A stretch of DNA of 64,000 bases, taken from the NCBI GenBank assembly GCA_013180625.2, contig SNVD02016154.1, forward strand, positions 62,001 through 126,000, read 5' to 3'. Origin of the DNA: Boswellia sacra (Eukaryota; Streptophyta; Magnoliopsida; Sapindales; Burseraceae). The notes under the pieces were generated by a model, which worked only from the letters and a program-made list of their open reading frames with translations, was not told the origin of the DNA and did no database searches. How positions within the stretch are numbered: the stretch's first letter is position 1; the number at the start of each line of letters is the position of its first letter. Positions 47,340 to 60,100 of the stretch are shown here, in pieces. Both the position numbers and the translations under genes were made by a program.

Positions 47340-49011
47340 ATAGGTTTTAATGTTTATCTAATATTACTCAACAATTGTATAGCTTGATCTTCTAACTGTC
47401 AAGAACAATTCAACGTGACAATTTGGTACTTAATTAGAGGTTAAAAAATTAGAATTTGATTATTTCTTTAAAAGAAAATTAAGATTTGGTTTATTTTTAT
47501 TATTAATTTGATATTGCACGTTAAAGGGCTATTGCATTGTTTCGTTGTTAATAATTCCAGCACAATTCCCGGGCCATTACCTTAGCTGCGCCGGGTCGGT
47601 ACTCGGTACAAAAAATGTGGCTAGTTGAGCTTGAACTTTAAGCCGAGGAAATCCCATGTGTCAAAGTCTGCATTGCAATTCTGAAATGGGCTTGAACGTT
47701 CTGAAAACTTCACCTCTCTCTTCTTCCGCTAAACCCATCCTTCTCTCCACCACTCCCCTCTTTTCTCTTCTGACTCACTCTCCTCCCACTCCCACCACTC
47801 GCATCACATCCCGCTTAGCTTCATCATCTTCATCTTCTTCCTCGCTTAAACCCCTCAGGCTCACGCGCTCCGTTTCATTTTCCTCATCTAGGCCCCATTT
47901 TCACCAAAACAGCCGCGGCTTTCGTGGTGGGGTTGTTGTGGCCATGGCCGCTCCCGGGTCCGTCCAGAAATCGGAGGAGGAGTGGCGTGCCATTCTTTCT
48001 CCTGAGCAGTTCCGGATTTTGAGGCAAAAGGGCACAGAGTAATGCTTTATTTATGCTGTTTTCAAGCTCGTCTGATTTAGTTTTTGTATTATTAATTATG
48101 GGTTTCCTTTGTTGTTCTGTATAAGGGATAAATTCTTATAAATAGTTTTATTATTTTTAAGCCTGATTTATGCAAGCTTGGGCTTGGTAAAGATTAGACT
48201 AGACTTCAAAATGTAGATTCTGTTGTTTATTTCTGCAAGTGTTGCCTTACAGTTGTCAGCTTCATACTCGAAGTTACATGTGATGGAAAAGGGGGAGAGG
48301 TTGGAATGGAGTGTGTTAGTTTCAATAGATGAGTTAAACTGGAAGTTTTGGTTTAGGAAACAAAAGATCCTTGGCCAATTTCAGATTTTGTAAAGTATGA
48401 TATAAGTTAGATTTTGTAAGGAGTTGAGTGCAAAAATAATTAAATCATGGGAGCTTTTGAAAAGTAATCACGTTTTTTAAAAATTTTGGATGTCACATTC
48501 ACTTCTCAACAGATATGCTCGACAACCCAAAAATAATTGATGATCTAATTGTCAAACTATTAAAAAGTGCTCATGGCATCTAAATATTTTGAAAATTTGA
48601 GTATTTTTCAAAACTTCCCTTGTATTTTTTGTTATTTTCTTTGTTTTGTTTCTCTCTTGTCAATACTAATTGAGGTGCCTAGTATTTAAGGGAGATAAAC
48701 AAACAAGAACTTCTGTTGATAATGAGATTGGAAGTTCTCATGTTTATAGTAGATTGGCTGAACTAGTGAATGAAGGTATCCACTTTTCTTTTCTCTTACT
48801 TGATTCCTTATTTATCAAGTGGAGGCAAATGAACTCAGTTTCATTCATGTATCAACAATCTTGTGGTAGTTATGACTATTCTCTTATTACTACAATGAGA
48901 TGCAGCAAACTGATTCCCATGTGAATATCTTATAGTAACAAAGCTGAAATTTTGTTTAATTGCATGTAGTTATGGTATTATGTTGTTGGAGGCCTTACAG
49001 GTATCCAGGCA
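47340..49011 (+). repeat. Tandem duplication at MSRB1, left unit
   Basis: Contains promoter sequence, MSRB1 exon 1, the intron and the first 11 bases of exon 2 (49001-49011). It is repeated from about 49110 to 50788, the two ATGs being 1772 bases apart. The right unit continues into complete exons 2 and 3. Confidence 0.85.
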
Positions 49012-51208
49012 ATTGTATACTTTAACAATAATTCAACTTTAAGTGTTTATCTAATATTACTCAACAATTTTATAGGCAATTGTACATGGTATTTTGTTTA
49101 CTTGATAATTCCATAGGTTTTAAATGTTTATCTAATATTACACAACAATTTTATAGCTTGATCTTCTAACACATATCAAGAACAATTCAACTTGACGATT
49201 TGGTACTTAATTACAGGTTAAAAAAATTAGAATTTGATTATTTCTTAAAAGAAAGTTAAGATTTTTTTTTTTATAATTATTTTCTGATTTCATCTTTCAC
49301 GTTAAAAGGGTTATTGCATTGTTTGATTGTTAATAATCCTGGTACAGCGTTGGCTAGGCTGGGTTGGTATTTGGTCCCGCATTGTGGGTGGTTGAGCTTG
49401 AATTTTAAGCTAAGGAAATCCCATATCTCAAACACAAGTCTGAGTTGAGATTCTGGAATGGGCTTGAACGTTCTCAAAACTTCACCTCTCTCTTCTTCCA
49501 CTAAATCCATCCTTTTCACCACCACTTGTCTCTTTTCTCTTCTCACTCACTTTCCTTCCACTCTCATTGCATCCTGCTTTGCTTCATCATCATCATCTTC
49601 TTCCTCACTTAAACCACTGAGGCTCGCACTCCATTTCATTTTCCTCATCTGGGCCCCATTTTCACCGAAAAAACTGCGGCTTTTGTGGTGGGGTTGTTGT
49701 GGCCGTGGCCCCTCCTGGGTCCATCCAGAAATGGGAGGAGGGTTGGCATGCCATTCTTTCTCCGGAGCGGTTCCGGATTTTTAGGAAAAAGGGCACAGAG
49801 TATGCTTTATTTATGCTGTTTTCAAGCTCTTGTTTTATTCAATTTTTCTATAATTAATTATGGGTTTCCTTTGTTGTATTATATGATATGAGAGACTTAT
49901 TTATCTGTCACAAATTCTTATAAATATTTTTGATTAATTTTAAGCCTGATTTATGCTAGCTTCAGCTTAGAAAGATTAGATTAGACTTTCAAAATGTAGA
50001 TTCTGTGTTTTACTTCTGCAAGTGTTACCTTGTAGTCGTCAGCTTCATCCTCCATGTTAGATTTGATGGAAAAGGGGGGAGGTTGGGATGGAGTGTGTTA
50101 GTTTCAATCGATGAGTTAAACCGGAAATTTTGGTTTGGGAAACAAAAGAACCTAGGCCAGTTTGAGATTTTGTAAAATATGATCATAAGTTAGATTTTGT
50201 AAGGGTTGAGTGCAAAAACAATTAAATCATTGGAGTTTTTGAAAAGTAATCACGTCTTTTGAAAAATTTAGATGTCATAATCACTTCTCAACGGATGTTC
50301 GACAACCCAAAAAGACTTAATCTTGTTGTCTAACTATCAAAAAGTGGTCGTGACATCTAAATTTTTTGAAAATATGAGTATTTTTCAGAACTTCCGTTGT
50401 ATTTTCTGTTACGTTCTTTTGTTTTGTCTCTCCTGTCAATATTAATTGGTTTGCCTAGTATTTAAGGGAGATAAACAAACCAGAACTTCAGTTGATAATT
50501 AGATTGGAAGTTCTCATGTTTTCAGTAGATTGGCTGAACTAGTGAATGAAGGTATCTGCTTTTCTTTGCTCTTACTTGATTCCTTATATATCAAGTAGAG
50601 GCAAAGGAATTCAGTTTCATTCATGTATTAACAATCTTGTGGTAGTTATGAATATTCTCTTATTACTAGAATGAGTTGCAGTAAACTGATTCTTAAGTGA
50701 ATATCTCATAGTAACAAAGCTGAAATTTTGTTTAATTGCATCTAGATATGGTATTGATGTTGTTGGGGGACTTACAGGTATCCAGGCACGGGAGAATATG
50801 ACAAGTTCTTTGAAGAGGGTGTCTACAATTGTGCTGGATGTGGGACTCCACTTTATAGGTCCATAACCAAATTCAATTCTGGTTGTGGCTGGCCAGCTTT
50901 CTATGAGGGTCTCCCTGGAGCAATAACTTGCACTGTGAGCTTCCTCCACCTTTTACTGCCCCCCCATATCTGGGGTTTTCCTTTCAGAAGTTCTATTTAT
51001 CCTTGCAAACTAAAATTTTAACAAAATTTTGTATTTTTATCAGCCTGACCCAGATGGCATGAGGACTGAAATTACATGTACAGCGTGTGGTGGGCATCTG
51101 GGCCATGTATTTAAAGGTGAAGGGTTCCGAACACCCACAGATGAGCGCCATTGTGTCAATAGTATATCCCTCAAGTTTGTTCCTGCAAATTCTAAGTCCT
51201 CCCTGTGA
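47686..51208 (+). CDS. MSRB1: Plastid methionine-R-sulfoxide reductase B (MSRB1-type)
   Basis: Inferred CDS: exon 1 47686-48038, exon 2 50778-50934, exon 3 51044-51208, with GT-AG borders and matching phases, giving 224 residues. MSRB reduces methionine-R-sulfoxide in oxidised proteins. Residues 1-75 are Ser/Thr-rich and fit a chloroplast transit peptide. The catalytic domain starts near SEEEWRAIL (about 97). Zinc ligands are Cys136/Cys139 (CAGC) and Cys182/Cys185 (CTAC); GCGWPAF is present, and Cys207 in RHCVNS is the catalytic Cys. The internal ATG at 47686 is preferred to 47656 because the duplicate conserves it. The odd feature is that exon 1 comes from the left unit of a tandem duplication and exons 2-3 from the right, leaving a 2.7 kb intron that holds a dead second exon 1. 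Confidence 0.85.
49110..50788 (+). repeat. Tandem duplication at MSRB1, right unit
   Basis: Second copy of the promoter-exon 1-intron block, moderately diverged from the left unit. Between the units (49012-49110) a partial second reiteration of the TGTTTATCTAATATTAC promoter block is visible. Confidence 0.85.
49458..49810 (+). pseudogene. Decayed duplicate of MSRB1 exon 1
   Basis: Starts [14 protein letters not shown] like the intact exon, but two bases are lost near 49629-49635 after LKPLRLA. This shifts the frame before the reductase domain; the rest reads a foreign frame to a stop at 49782-49784. The equivalent of [13 protein letters not shown] is also substituted. The GT donor remains near 49801, yet a transcript starting here could not give full MSRB. 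It is now effectively intronic. Confidence 0.85.
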
Positions 51209-53390
51209 AGTATATTCTAATTGTTATTTCAAAACTATTCATTCTAGAGAAAATGTGATAATCCAGTGATATTACTCAAATAAATACCGATGAAAAATTG
51301 TAGTTTAAAAAGGTCTGTTCTACATATGGCCGGTGAATATGTTCTTTCTCCATTTCTATTCTTCGTGTGTTGTTACTTGTTGCATTACTTCTACATTTCT
51401 ATATGAGGCGCTTCTGGATTAGTTTGTGTTTTCTTTAAATGTATAGATGGTTTTTCACTGATTGGAGGAAAAGAATAATTACAATTTTTTGGCGGTGTGC
51501 GGTAACAATACATATGCTTTTATTTATCTCGGTTGGAGTTGCAGATTTTTCATTTATACAGAAAGCTGCAGATTTGCTGTTGCAGCCAATTCAGCTTCTC
51601 AGGTACAGAGAGGCTGCTTGAGCTTGACTTTTATTGTTTAGTTTTGGTAAAATAATCTCATATGCCCAAAATTTTCATATATCCAAGAGAGAGATTTGGT
51701 GAATTTAAGATAAAATCTTATCGTGATTTTTAGAAGAAATTTTTGAGAAATTTTAAAATAAATAAGAATTTTTCTACTTCAATTAAAACTCAAAAATATA
51801 GAACTATCCTATATTTTTATTTCAAATCCATTTATTTGTTGGAAAAGAATCAATTTTAATTTTTTTAAGAGTAATTTTCATTTTTCATGGAATTTTTGGT
51901 AATGCCACCTAACTATTTATAGTTTTAAAATTTTATGTCCCCTTGATTACCCCTTTGCTCAAGTAGATACATTAGTTAATGGTACTTTCTGTGCTAATTT
52001 TTTATTAATATGTATTTATATTCTTAAACTTGAAGGATGATATATTTTTGTTCCTTCTCATTTGTCTATCAACTAAATTTGAATAATGTCAGTATTAAAA
52101 ATTTTACATACAAACTTTTTGCATTTATCTTTTACATACAAACTGATGTGCCATAAGATAATTGAAGTAGCAGATATACAAAATCAATTTATTTAATAAA
52201 AAGAGATGATGTGTGAATATATAAGTGATGTTATATCAATTTATATATTTAAGTATGCATATAAAGTTTGTAAGAGTAGTATTACTCGTTAAATTTACAT
52301 TGATTTTGTGTTGAAATTCATAGAATATGTGGAGGAAAAATGATAATAAATAGGCAAATAAAACGGAAGCAAAGTATAAACTGTGCATTGAAAGGAATTT
52401 TTTAATCGAATAAATAATTAACAAGAGATAATCAACGCAACTTTGCAATATAAAAGGGTGGGGGTATTTGCTCCCTTTTTTTAATTAACACACGCACTAT
52501 TTTATTAAATTTTTTATTATAAAATTATCCTTCAATAAATTTACAATGAAGTTCATTTAAATTTAATTAAGTATTGTTTACTCTCTACACCCACTTCGGC
52601 ATTTACTTTTACACCCTTTTTTTACTTTTTTAGTTTTATTTATTTTTATCTTGGCTGCTCCAAATTTGATAATGAATATCGAGCCTATTTGTTTAAAATT
52701 TGATTCAACAAAAATTTCTTAAAAATGAAGAAAATCTTTTACATACGAGGAGCAAATAAATGTTAGTTAAAATTAAAAAATGGAAAATATCTAATTTTCT
52801 TTTTTTATGACATTAAATAATAGTTTTCTTTTGAATTTTTGTAAATTTATAGTTTGGAATTGGTTTGATAAATTTATAGCTTGGAATACTTTTTATCACC
52901 GTTAATTAGCTATTACACTAATTTCATTAATAAGCATGACGCTAAATAGAGTTTATTATTTTAATGGTTGTGAAAAAAAAAAACGTAGGTGTATTAATAC
53001 ATTTAAGTAAGTGTATTAATAAAAAAAAAAAAGAAAATTTCACAAATTATCCCTACATTTTCCTTATTATCATAGAAAAAATGTCTTCTCCAGTTTACAC
53101 TTTTATATAAATGACAACCTAATATTTTCAAAAACTCATATAACCTTCTATTATTTTGACTGTTATATAACATCAAATTTCCGTCCAAAATAACTTTAAT
53201 AAAAAGTTATTATGAAAATGAAAAAAACAACTTTAATAAAAAGTTATTATGAAAATGAAAAAAACACTTCAACTTAGCACGATTCAAACCCAATTCCTAG
53301 AAGAACTCCTCCAGATTACCCACCAAACCAACGATCAACTTCAAGATAGCAATTACAAAATATTTTATTTCATCTTGAACTTGATATTTA
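51209..53390. other. Intergenic DNA
   Basis: MSRB1 3' UTR, probably to about 51650, then AT-rich sequence. A short duplicated AAACAACTTTAATAAAAAG-type repeat occurs at 53190-53260. No gene is supported. Confidence 0.5.
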
Positions 53391-53399
53391 TTTATTTTT

Positions 53400-54140
53400 T
53401 TTTAAAAAAAAAAACACCAAGCTCACCTAAGGCCATCACCATCACCTTCACCACATTCACTTCTTCCGCAAGAATTGCCATCATCACCAGAGCCTCCAAA
53501 GCCACCACGGTAGCTGAAACCCGAAGATGACCAAAACCCAGTTGGTCAAATTCTATTCTAGAACTAAAACAGCAGACAGCTAGCAACACTATCAAATTAC
53601 AGAAATCAAGCTTCACAAAATCCAATAAAATGTATAGAATTTAAAAAATCAGTATGCAAAATTACAATTATATGAAATGTGAAGTAGCCTTAAAAATACA
53701 AACCTTTGACACCACACTCTATGGCAACTTTGGTCGAGAACAGATCATCAGTAAGCAATTATTCCTTGAACCTACCAAATTGAAGCAACCGCCGAAGCAC
53801 CAATGACTTCTCCAACTCAAAATACTACTTAACAATGGAACTCGGTACCCACCCACATAGCCGTTCCGGTGGCGGGAGGGACAATCATCGTCAGAGTCAC
53901 CACCACCATAGCCGCCACCCCCGGCAGTGCCACTATCTCCACCACCACTTCACCATCAACAACCAAACCCACTACAAACACCCCCAATAACCAAAATAGA
54001 TCCACTAGTAATTGTTTTCCATTCTTTTCCAACAATCGATTAAAGACCAAATTTAAAAGAAAAAAGTGAATGAAGCGAACATGGCATTCGAAGTCGTGCC
54101 ATTGGAGGGTGAAATGAACAACTTTACAAACGTGGGACAT
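53400..54140 (-). pseudogene. Possible glycine-rich coding relic
   Basis: On the minus strand, two GC-rich patches encode Gly-rich peptide in one frame: about 53965-53830 (GGGDSGTAGGGGYGGGDSDD) and about 53530-53400 (SYRGGFGGSGDDGNS). They lie 300 bases apart and could be exons or relics of a glycine-rich protein gene. No start or complete frame can be defined and I do not recognise the family. Confidence 0.25.
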
Positions 54141-54289
54141 AAAAAGGAGGTGCAAATGGCACCGCTCAATATAAAACTGCCTTTAAAAATTTGACAGGTG
54201 GCAGTCACTTAGTGTATAAGTAAAAATGTTACGCTAGTCTGCATACGCCTAATCGCTCACATGTTACAAACACTAACCTAATTTCATCA

Positions 54290-54418
54290 CAATTCCCTCC
54301 ACTCGCAAGCCTAAGCTTCTCAGCTCTCCTTCATTCACGGCAATAACCACGTTGGCAACCGAACCTTGTTTTTTGTAGGCGGCGAACGGGTTTCGGCAAT
54401 CTAATTGCCAACTTTAAG
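54290..54418 (+). other. PAC1: Candidate 5'UTR exon of PAC1
   Basis: CT-rich leader-like stretch ending TTTAAG|GTATAT (donor at 54419), upstream of PAC1. Acceptors TTATAG at 55541-55542 or TTGTCAG at about 55530 precede the ATG. Leader introns are common in plant proteasome genes. The transcription start is unmapped. Confidence 0.5.
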
Positions 54419-55542
54419 GTATATGCTTTCTCAATTTTCTTTTTTGTTTTATCGTTTGAAAAGATAGTTCCAATTTTTAATATCTTTTATTTTTTATGTC
54501 AAGATTACAGCCACCGAACTAGCTGAGACCAGGACTTTTAAGTTAATTTTTTTTTAATTCAGTTAAGTTGTTTTTATTTGTAAATTGATTAAAAAGTTGA
54601 AATTTGTAGTGTTTGGTATTGTGGGAAAGGGTTCATAGTATGTATTAGCAGAACTAGGGCTTCAAAAAAAAGTAAATTTATGAAGTTGTTGGATATGTTT
54701 CACACTCTCACACAACTCAAATCAGTGAATTAGACTAGAAATTTAGAAGAGAGAATAATGCAGTAGCTTGAGTCTTATAGATTTTCCCGGAAAATTAGTT
54801 ACAATCCTGACAGTGGTGGCTGAGCAGACTTTTCGAGAGGTCTGCCAGGTCTCGCAAGAGCTAAGCTCAATAGAGTCTTGTGACACCCAGAAAATTCCCC
54901 CCTCTTCTCTCTCTCTACACTTTCCCCTAATACTCTCTAACTAACTTCCCATTTTCCAGCTCAGCAACAGAATGACTAACTCCCAGCCTTATTTGCAACA
55001 GAAAAACTTAACAAGAAAGTAAAAGAACAAAAAACAAGCAGTCTTCTTTACCTCCCTGCCCTTAATAGAGTTTTATTTCTTGCGCCTAGAGTAAGTGAAC
55101 TTACTTGGGGCTTTAGCCATGGTTCTGTCATTGTTGCTATGTTCTTAGGTTTGGGAATTAGGGATTTTGAGATGGATAAGGAAAATTTGATAGATATGTT
55201 GAAATTACCTCAAGAAAGAAGAAAGAAGAAATCATTGTGCAGTCAATGCTAGTGCCCAGGACCGATATTTGGATATGTATTGTTTGAGATCCAGTAATTG
55301 ATTGTGTTTCTGCGTATCTGGATATTAAATGCCCAAAATTTGCTTGATTCATGCTTCATTTTTGCTTTACTAGTACTGTACTCTCCTTGCTTGTTTGAGT
55401 TGTTGTATTGATTAATATTCATAGATGGTGTTCTTTGCTGGTATTGCTTTCATGTTTGCATTTTTTCGATTCTTACTCCTCTTTTAGTTTGCTAATCTTA
55501 TTGATGCGATTTATTGTGGTCTTTTGTCAGTTTCTGTTATAG
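54419..55542 (+). other. Inferred 5'UTR intron of PAC1
   Basis: Non-coding stretch of 1.1 kb. It includes a CT-rich patch at 54890-54960 and a region of LTR-like composition (54640-55060) without definable ends. Confidence 0.45.
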
Positions 55543-55548
55543 ACAAAA

Positions 55549-56301
55549 ATGTCTCGAAGATATGATAGCCGAACCACAATTTTTTCACCCGAGGGCCGTC
55601 TCTACCAAGTGGAGTACGCCATGGAGGCCATTGGAAATGCTGGTAGTGCAATTGGAATATTATCGAAAGATGGGGTTGTCTTGGTTGGTGAAAAGAAGGT
55701 TACTTCCAAACTTCTGCAAACCTCAACTTCCACTGAGAAAATGTACAAGATTGATGATCATGTTGCTTGTGCTGTGGCTGGAATAATGTCGGATGCCAAC
55801 ATCCTGATTAACACTGCAAGGGTCCAAGCCCAACGCTATACATATGCATACCAAGAACCGATGCCTGTTGAGCAGCTAGTGCAATCCCTGTGTGATACAA
55901 AGCAAGGTTACACACAATTTGGGGGTCTCCGCCCCTTCGGTGTTTCCTTCCTTTTTGCTGGATGGGACAAGAATTATGGTTTCCAACTTTACATGAGCGA
56001 CCCAAGTGGAAACTATGGTGGCTGGAAAGCTGCAGCAATAGGTGCAAATAACCAGGCTGCACAATCAATCCTTAAACAGGATTACAAGGATGATATCACA
56101 AGGGAAGAAGCGGTCCAGCTGGCTCTGAAGGTGCTCAGCAAAACCATGGACAGCACCAGTCTCACTTCCGAGAAGCTTGAACTCGCTGAAGTTTACCTTA
56201 CACCTTCAGGCAATGTCAAGTATCAAGTTTGCCCACCTGAGGCTCTAACCAAGAAATTAGTTAAGTTTGGAGTGACCCAACCTGCTGCTGAGGCTTCGTG
56301 A
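55549..56301 (+). CDS. PAC1: 20S proteasome subunit alpha type-4 (alpha-3, PAC1)
   Basis: Intact uninterrupted 250-residue protein, the usual size. The N-terminus [20 protein letters not shown] with following VEYAMEAI is the alpha-subunit signature that gates the 20S barrel. [11 protein letters not shown] and the [16 protein letters not shown] region are typical of the alpha-3/PAC subfamily. Alpha subunits are not proteolytic; they form the outer rings and bind regulators such as the 19S particle. The C-terminus is [11 protein letters not shown] choice: it follows ACAAAA immediately after an AG acceptor, and the protein starts at the conserved position. Location: cytosol and nucleus. Confidence 0.97.
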   Translation: MSRRYDSRTTIFSPEGRLYQVEYAMEAIGNAGSAIGILSKDGVVLVGEKKVTSKLLQTSTSTEKMYKIDDHVACAVAGIMSDANILINTARVQAQRYTYAYQEPMPVEQLVQSLCDTKQGYTQFGGLRPFGVSFLFAGWDKNYGFQLYMSDPSGNYGGWKAAAIGANNQAAQSILKQDYKDDITREEAVQLALKVLSKTMDSTSLTSEKLELAEVYLTPSGNVKYQVCPPEALTKKLVKFGVTQPAAEAS

Positions 56302-57147
56302 TCCTGAGCCAAATTCTTGTGTGCGTCATTGGAAAAAGACTTGCAAAAACAATGTGCTTAATGAGTGTGATTTTGATACTGTCTGATGTTAGTAATTCTG
56401 GAAAAAATAACATCGAGTTAAATCTCTTTCTTGACAAAAAGTGTTTCTGAACTCCGTGGCAAACCTTTATAATACTCTCAACCTGGTTATAAATTGACAT
56501 GTCAATTTAATCGAAGAATTAATATCCATTTTATTATTTGTGCTTTAATTTTAAAAAACAAAATAAAATACTTAATACGTTAGGACTAATTCATTGAGTC
56601 TCAAAAATAGAAGCTTTCCCCTTAATTGAAAAACTTGAAGGATATTGTTTTCAATTTTGAAAGTTTTTGGGGGAGATTGATTGTTGTCTAAACCTCGCGC
56701 AGGTTGGTTTCCAATTTATATTTTTTGTTCTGAGGTGGTATATGTTTTCCTATTAGTTACCACATATTTCCTTTGGGATAATCACATAGTCGCAATCAAA
56801 ACTCGCCACGTGTATGATACGTTAGCTTGGATTTGGATATATATTTGAAAGAAATAGCAAAATCAAAATCCCGGTAAAACATTGGAGAGCCCAGGCGTTT
56901 GCTTTCCCTGTCAAAAAGGCTCCAAATTCACCGGACTTGAACGTGTGGTCGCTTCTCGTCCTCTTCCTTTTAAACCCCTTTGAATAATAATAAAAAAAAT
57001 ATAATAAAAAATCCCACTTGCGAATCTTCAAATATATCTTCTGGTGATTAGTTTATCATTTAAGCATTAAAATTATTAATCAAATGTATTTTAGCCTCTG
57101 CCCACTTGTTTTGTTTTCTCAATCTTGAAGCTTGAAGTCGTTACAGT
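56302..57147. other. PAC1 3' flank and KEA3 promoter region
   Basis: No coding sequence. The PAC1 3' UTR probably ends before about 56600. The KEA3 promoter and leader lie in 56800-57147. Both genes point the same way. Confidence 0.55.
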
Positions 57148-60100
57148 ATGTTGGAAACTTTAGCTTCTTGTCATGGGCCTAAGGTAACCTCTTTCTTCTT
57201 CTTCTTCTTCTTCTTAGTTTACTTAAACTTGCTATGGTTTGTTGTTTTACTCTGTAATTCATCTTGGTTGACTCTTCTTGCTGTCGGTAGTTGAAACTGT
57301 ACATTTGACTAATGATGGGTTCTCGGGTTGGGAGTGGCTGAGCCTGTGTAATGTTTACTTGAAAAAAATGAAATTGGAGTAATAAAAGTAAAAAGTTTGT
57401 TTTGCTTCTAATTCAGCTCAACTGGAAGTCAGGTATCTTGTTCACGCATAATTATAATGAGTAAAAATTTTTATATTTATATCCATGTATTATGTATATG
57501 TATGTGAAACGGTAATCTATTGCCCACTTTATGAAGATTTGTCAAATTTGTAAATTTTGTACCTCAAACTCTGTATTTAGCCAAATTTTTATAAAGACTG
57601 GAATAGGTTGCAGATTTTTTCGTTTAATAGAAAACTAGAAATATTACATTTGTTTGAGGTTTATAGTTAGTTATTTATTTATAAGAATGATGTCAAGTTT
57701 TTTTCTCTTTACTTGGCATGAGCATGTACCCTATACTTTCTCTGGAAGAGGTTTGTATCAATTGGGTTATTGGAGCATTACAGCTGTCACTTCTCTTGGC
57801 ATAGGATGCATATAATTGGATTAATTTTTTCATTAGATCAATTGATCATGGAAGATTCTCATTGACATTCCTATTTCATGATTTATGCATTGTAAGATCT
57901 GTTCTTGATGTTTCACATGCCAGGAGGTGAGATAGTGCTCTCCGTACTGATTATTCATTTACTTGTTACAATGCAGGTCTATGATATCTACAAACGTAGC
58001 AGCTCAATTGCCGCATTCTCCAATGATATCTCACACTTTTGTGTACATTATTGTTGTCTGCCATATTCATTCAAGCAGCAAGTTCATGCAGTAAATTGTA
58101 GGAGAAGTCATCACTCATATGCCTTCAGAAATATTTTTGAGGGAAGGCCATTGTTAACTTCCTCAATTTCTAGTCAGAAAAGTTTCTATTTCTCCAATTG
58201 GAGACCTGTTCGCAGGAAACAGTTCCAGATGTATGCATCACTTGAAGTTGCCAGTGCCATTGATGTCATTAATGATTTAGGATTGGATACTCTGACATTC
58301 TTAGCTGTAACTGTCATTGTTGTTCCTGCATTCAAGATTGCAAGAGCTAGCCCTGTAAGGATAATATTTGATTTTTTTACTAATGTTTTCAGTGTTCCTT
58401 CTTCTCCCTCTTTGTCCTTTTGATCTTTCTCTTTTTCTCTAAAATACTGGGGTCATTGTTTTTCGATAGAGGTGTGCTTAGTAATGCTACAATGTTCTTG
58501 TGGATGCATATTTGTCTAGTAGTTTTATGTAAGATGGTATAAAAATCTTAGATCTTGTTTCGAATTTTTCAGATACTTGGTTTCTTTTTTGCTGGAATTG
58601 TACTCAATCAACTTGGCATCATTAGAAATCTTACAGATGTTAAAGTTCTATCTGAATGGGGGATCCTTTTCTTGGTGAGCACGCTAATTTAATTGCTTTA
58701 GGTTCCACTTGTGTTGGTTTTTATCAGTTGGGAGCTATCATCGCTCTGATGAGCACAACATTATTATTATTAGCATTATTTCTTAGATCATGCACTTTAT
58801 ATTTAGAATATGAATATACTTTAACTAGGCCAATCATACCATGTGAAGACATTAAATAATCATTTTTGGACTAACAAATGTTCCTTTCAGTTGTTTGAGA
58901 TGGGTTTGGAGCTTTCACTTGCACGTCTAAAGGCTCTTGCAAAGTTTGCCTTTGGCATTGGATTACCTCAGGTATAATTTTAATAGAAACTATGATCCAA
59001 TTATCATTTGGGGTTTTTTGGCTTGCAAATCACTTTATATAACACCTTTTTAGTTATTTGGCATGATCTTAAAAATGAAACCTCAATGGCTTGGATGATA
59101 ACTTACTAAGTACTGATTACTGTTATTCAATTGTTAAATTCTGCTCTACAACTTGGATAAATTTTCGTGAATTAGTGTATTCTTATTTGAAGTTTAGCCT
59201 GCAGTTGGTTGCCCCTTTTTTCTTTAATAGGTAAATTTAACCTTAGATTCCAGGTTGGCAGCTGAGGAATTTATTGGACAAGAATAGTTAAGGGTTCATG
59301 ATCAGAGTTATGAAGTTGAGCTTCGGGTAGTTAGTCGCCTTAGTCATTGGAAAAAATTCTTGTATTATGATTGGAAGGCAAATTGAGGTATTAACTTTCT
59401 AGTCAGGCTTTAGATCATTCTGGAAAGAGGAGAGGAGAGGACAACACATGGTCTTTTCTCTCCAGTTTGGACAAGGCCCCATTTTATGATTATTGGTTTG
59501 GAGTTGATAAACATCAAAGCCCTTTCATATCTACAAATAAGACTATTAGAATTTGGTTCCTTTTAAAATTGAGGATATGAATAATTAACTAATAAATGAT
59601 TATTTATTCTCTTTAACACTTTGTAATTTTACAAAAATATTTATGCTCGGGAGATCATCTACATTTTAAGTTTTCATTAATGGTGCTGGATTGCATCACC
59701 AGTCTTGGTGCTTACTTGTCGGTTTAAGTATTTTGGGTTATCCTTTTAAATTTTGCTAGCTATTGGTAGCCACTAAACTATTAAGATCTATTATGGCTTG
59801 TTTAATTGGGCACCGACCTCCAATCTTGCTTGTGTTTGCTTTCTGTAAATATTTTATGAGTTATTAAAGAATTGAGAAATTCCAAATTGTTGTTGGATAC
59901 CATGCAAATCTTTGAACTTATAACTTTTGCTCATCTATGTTTTCATTTTGTTTGGAAGGTTTTGTTATCCACACTTGCTTTCACAGCATTTGAACTTCCA
60001 CCTAATGGTGCTCTGGGAACTAGAATTTTGGAATTTCTTTTCCACTCGAGGCCTGATTTGGTGAGAATTCTGTTCTGTGGACTTCTTTTATCTTTATTAC

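Noticed and set aside
54640..55060. LTR fragment inside the PAC1 leader intron
   Set aside because: No ends, no duplicate in the window; only a composition impression.
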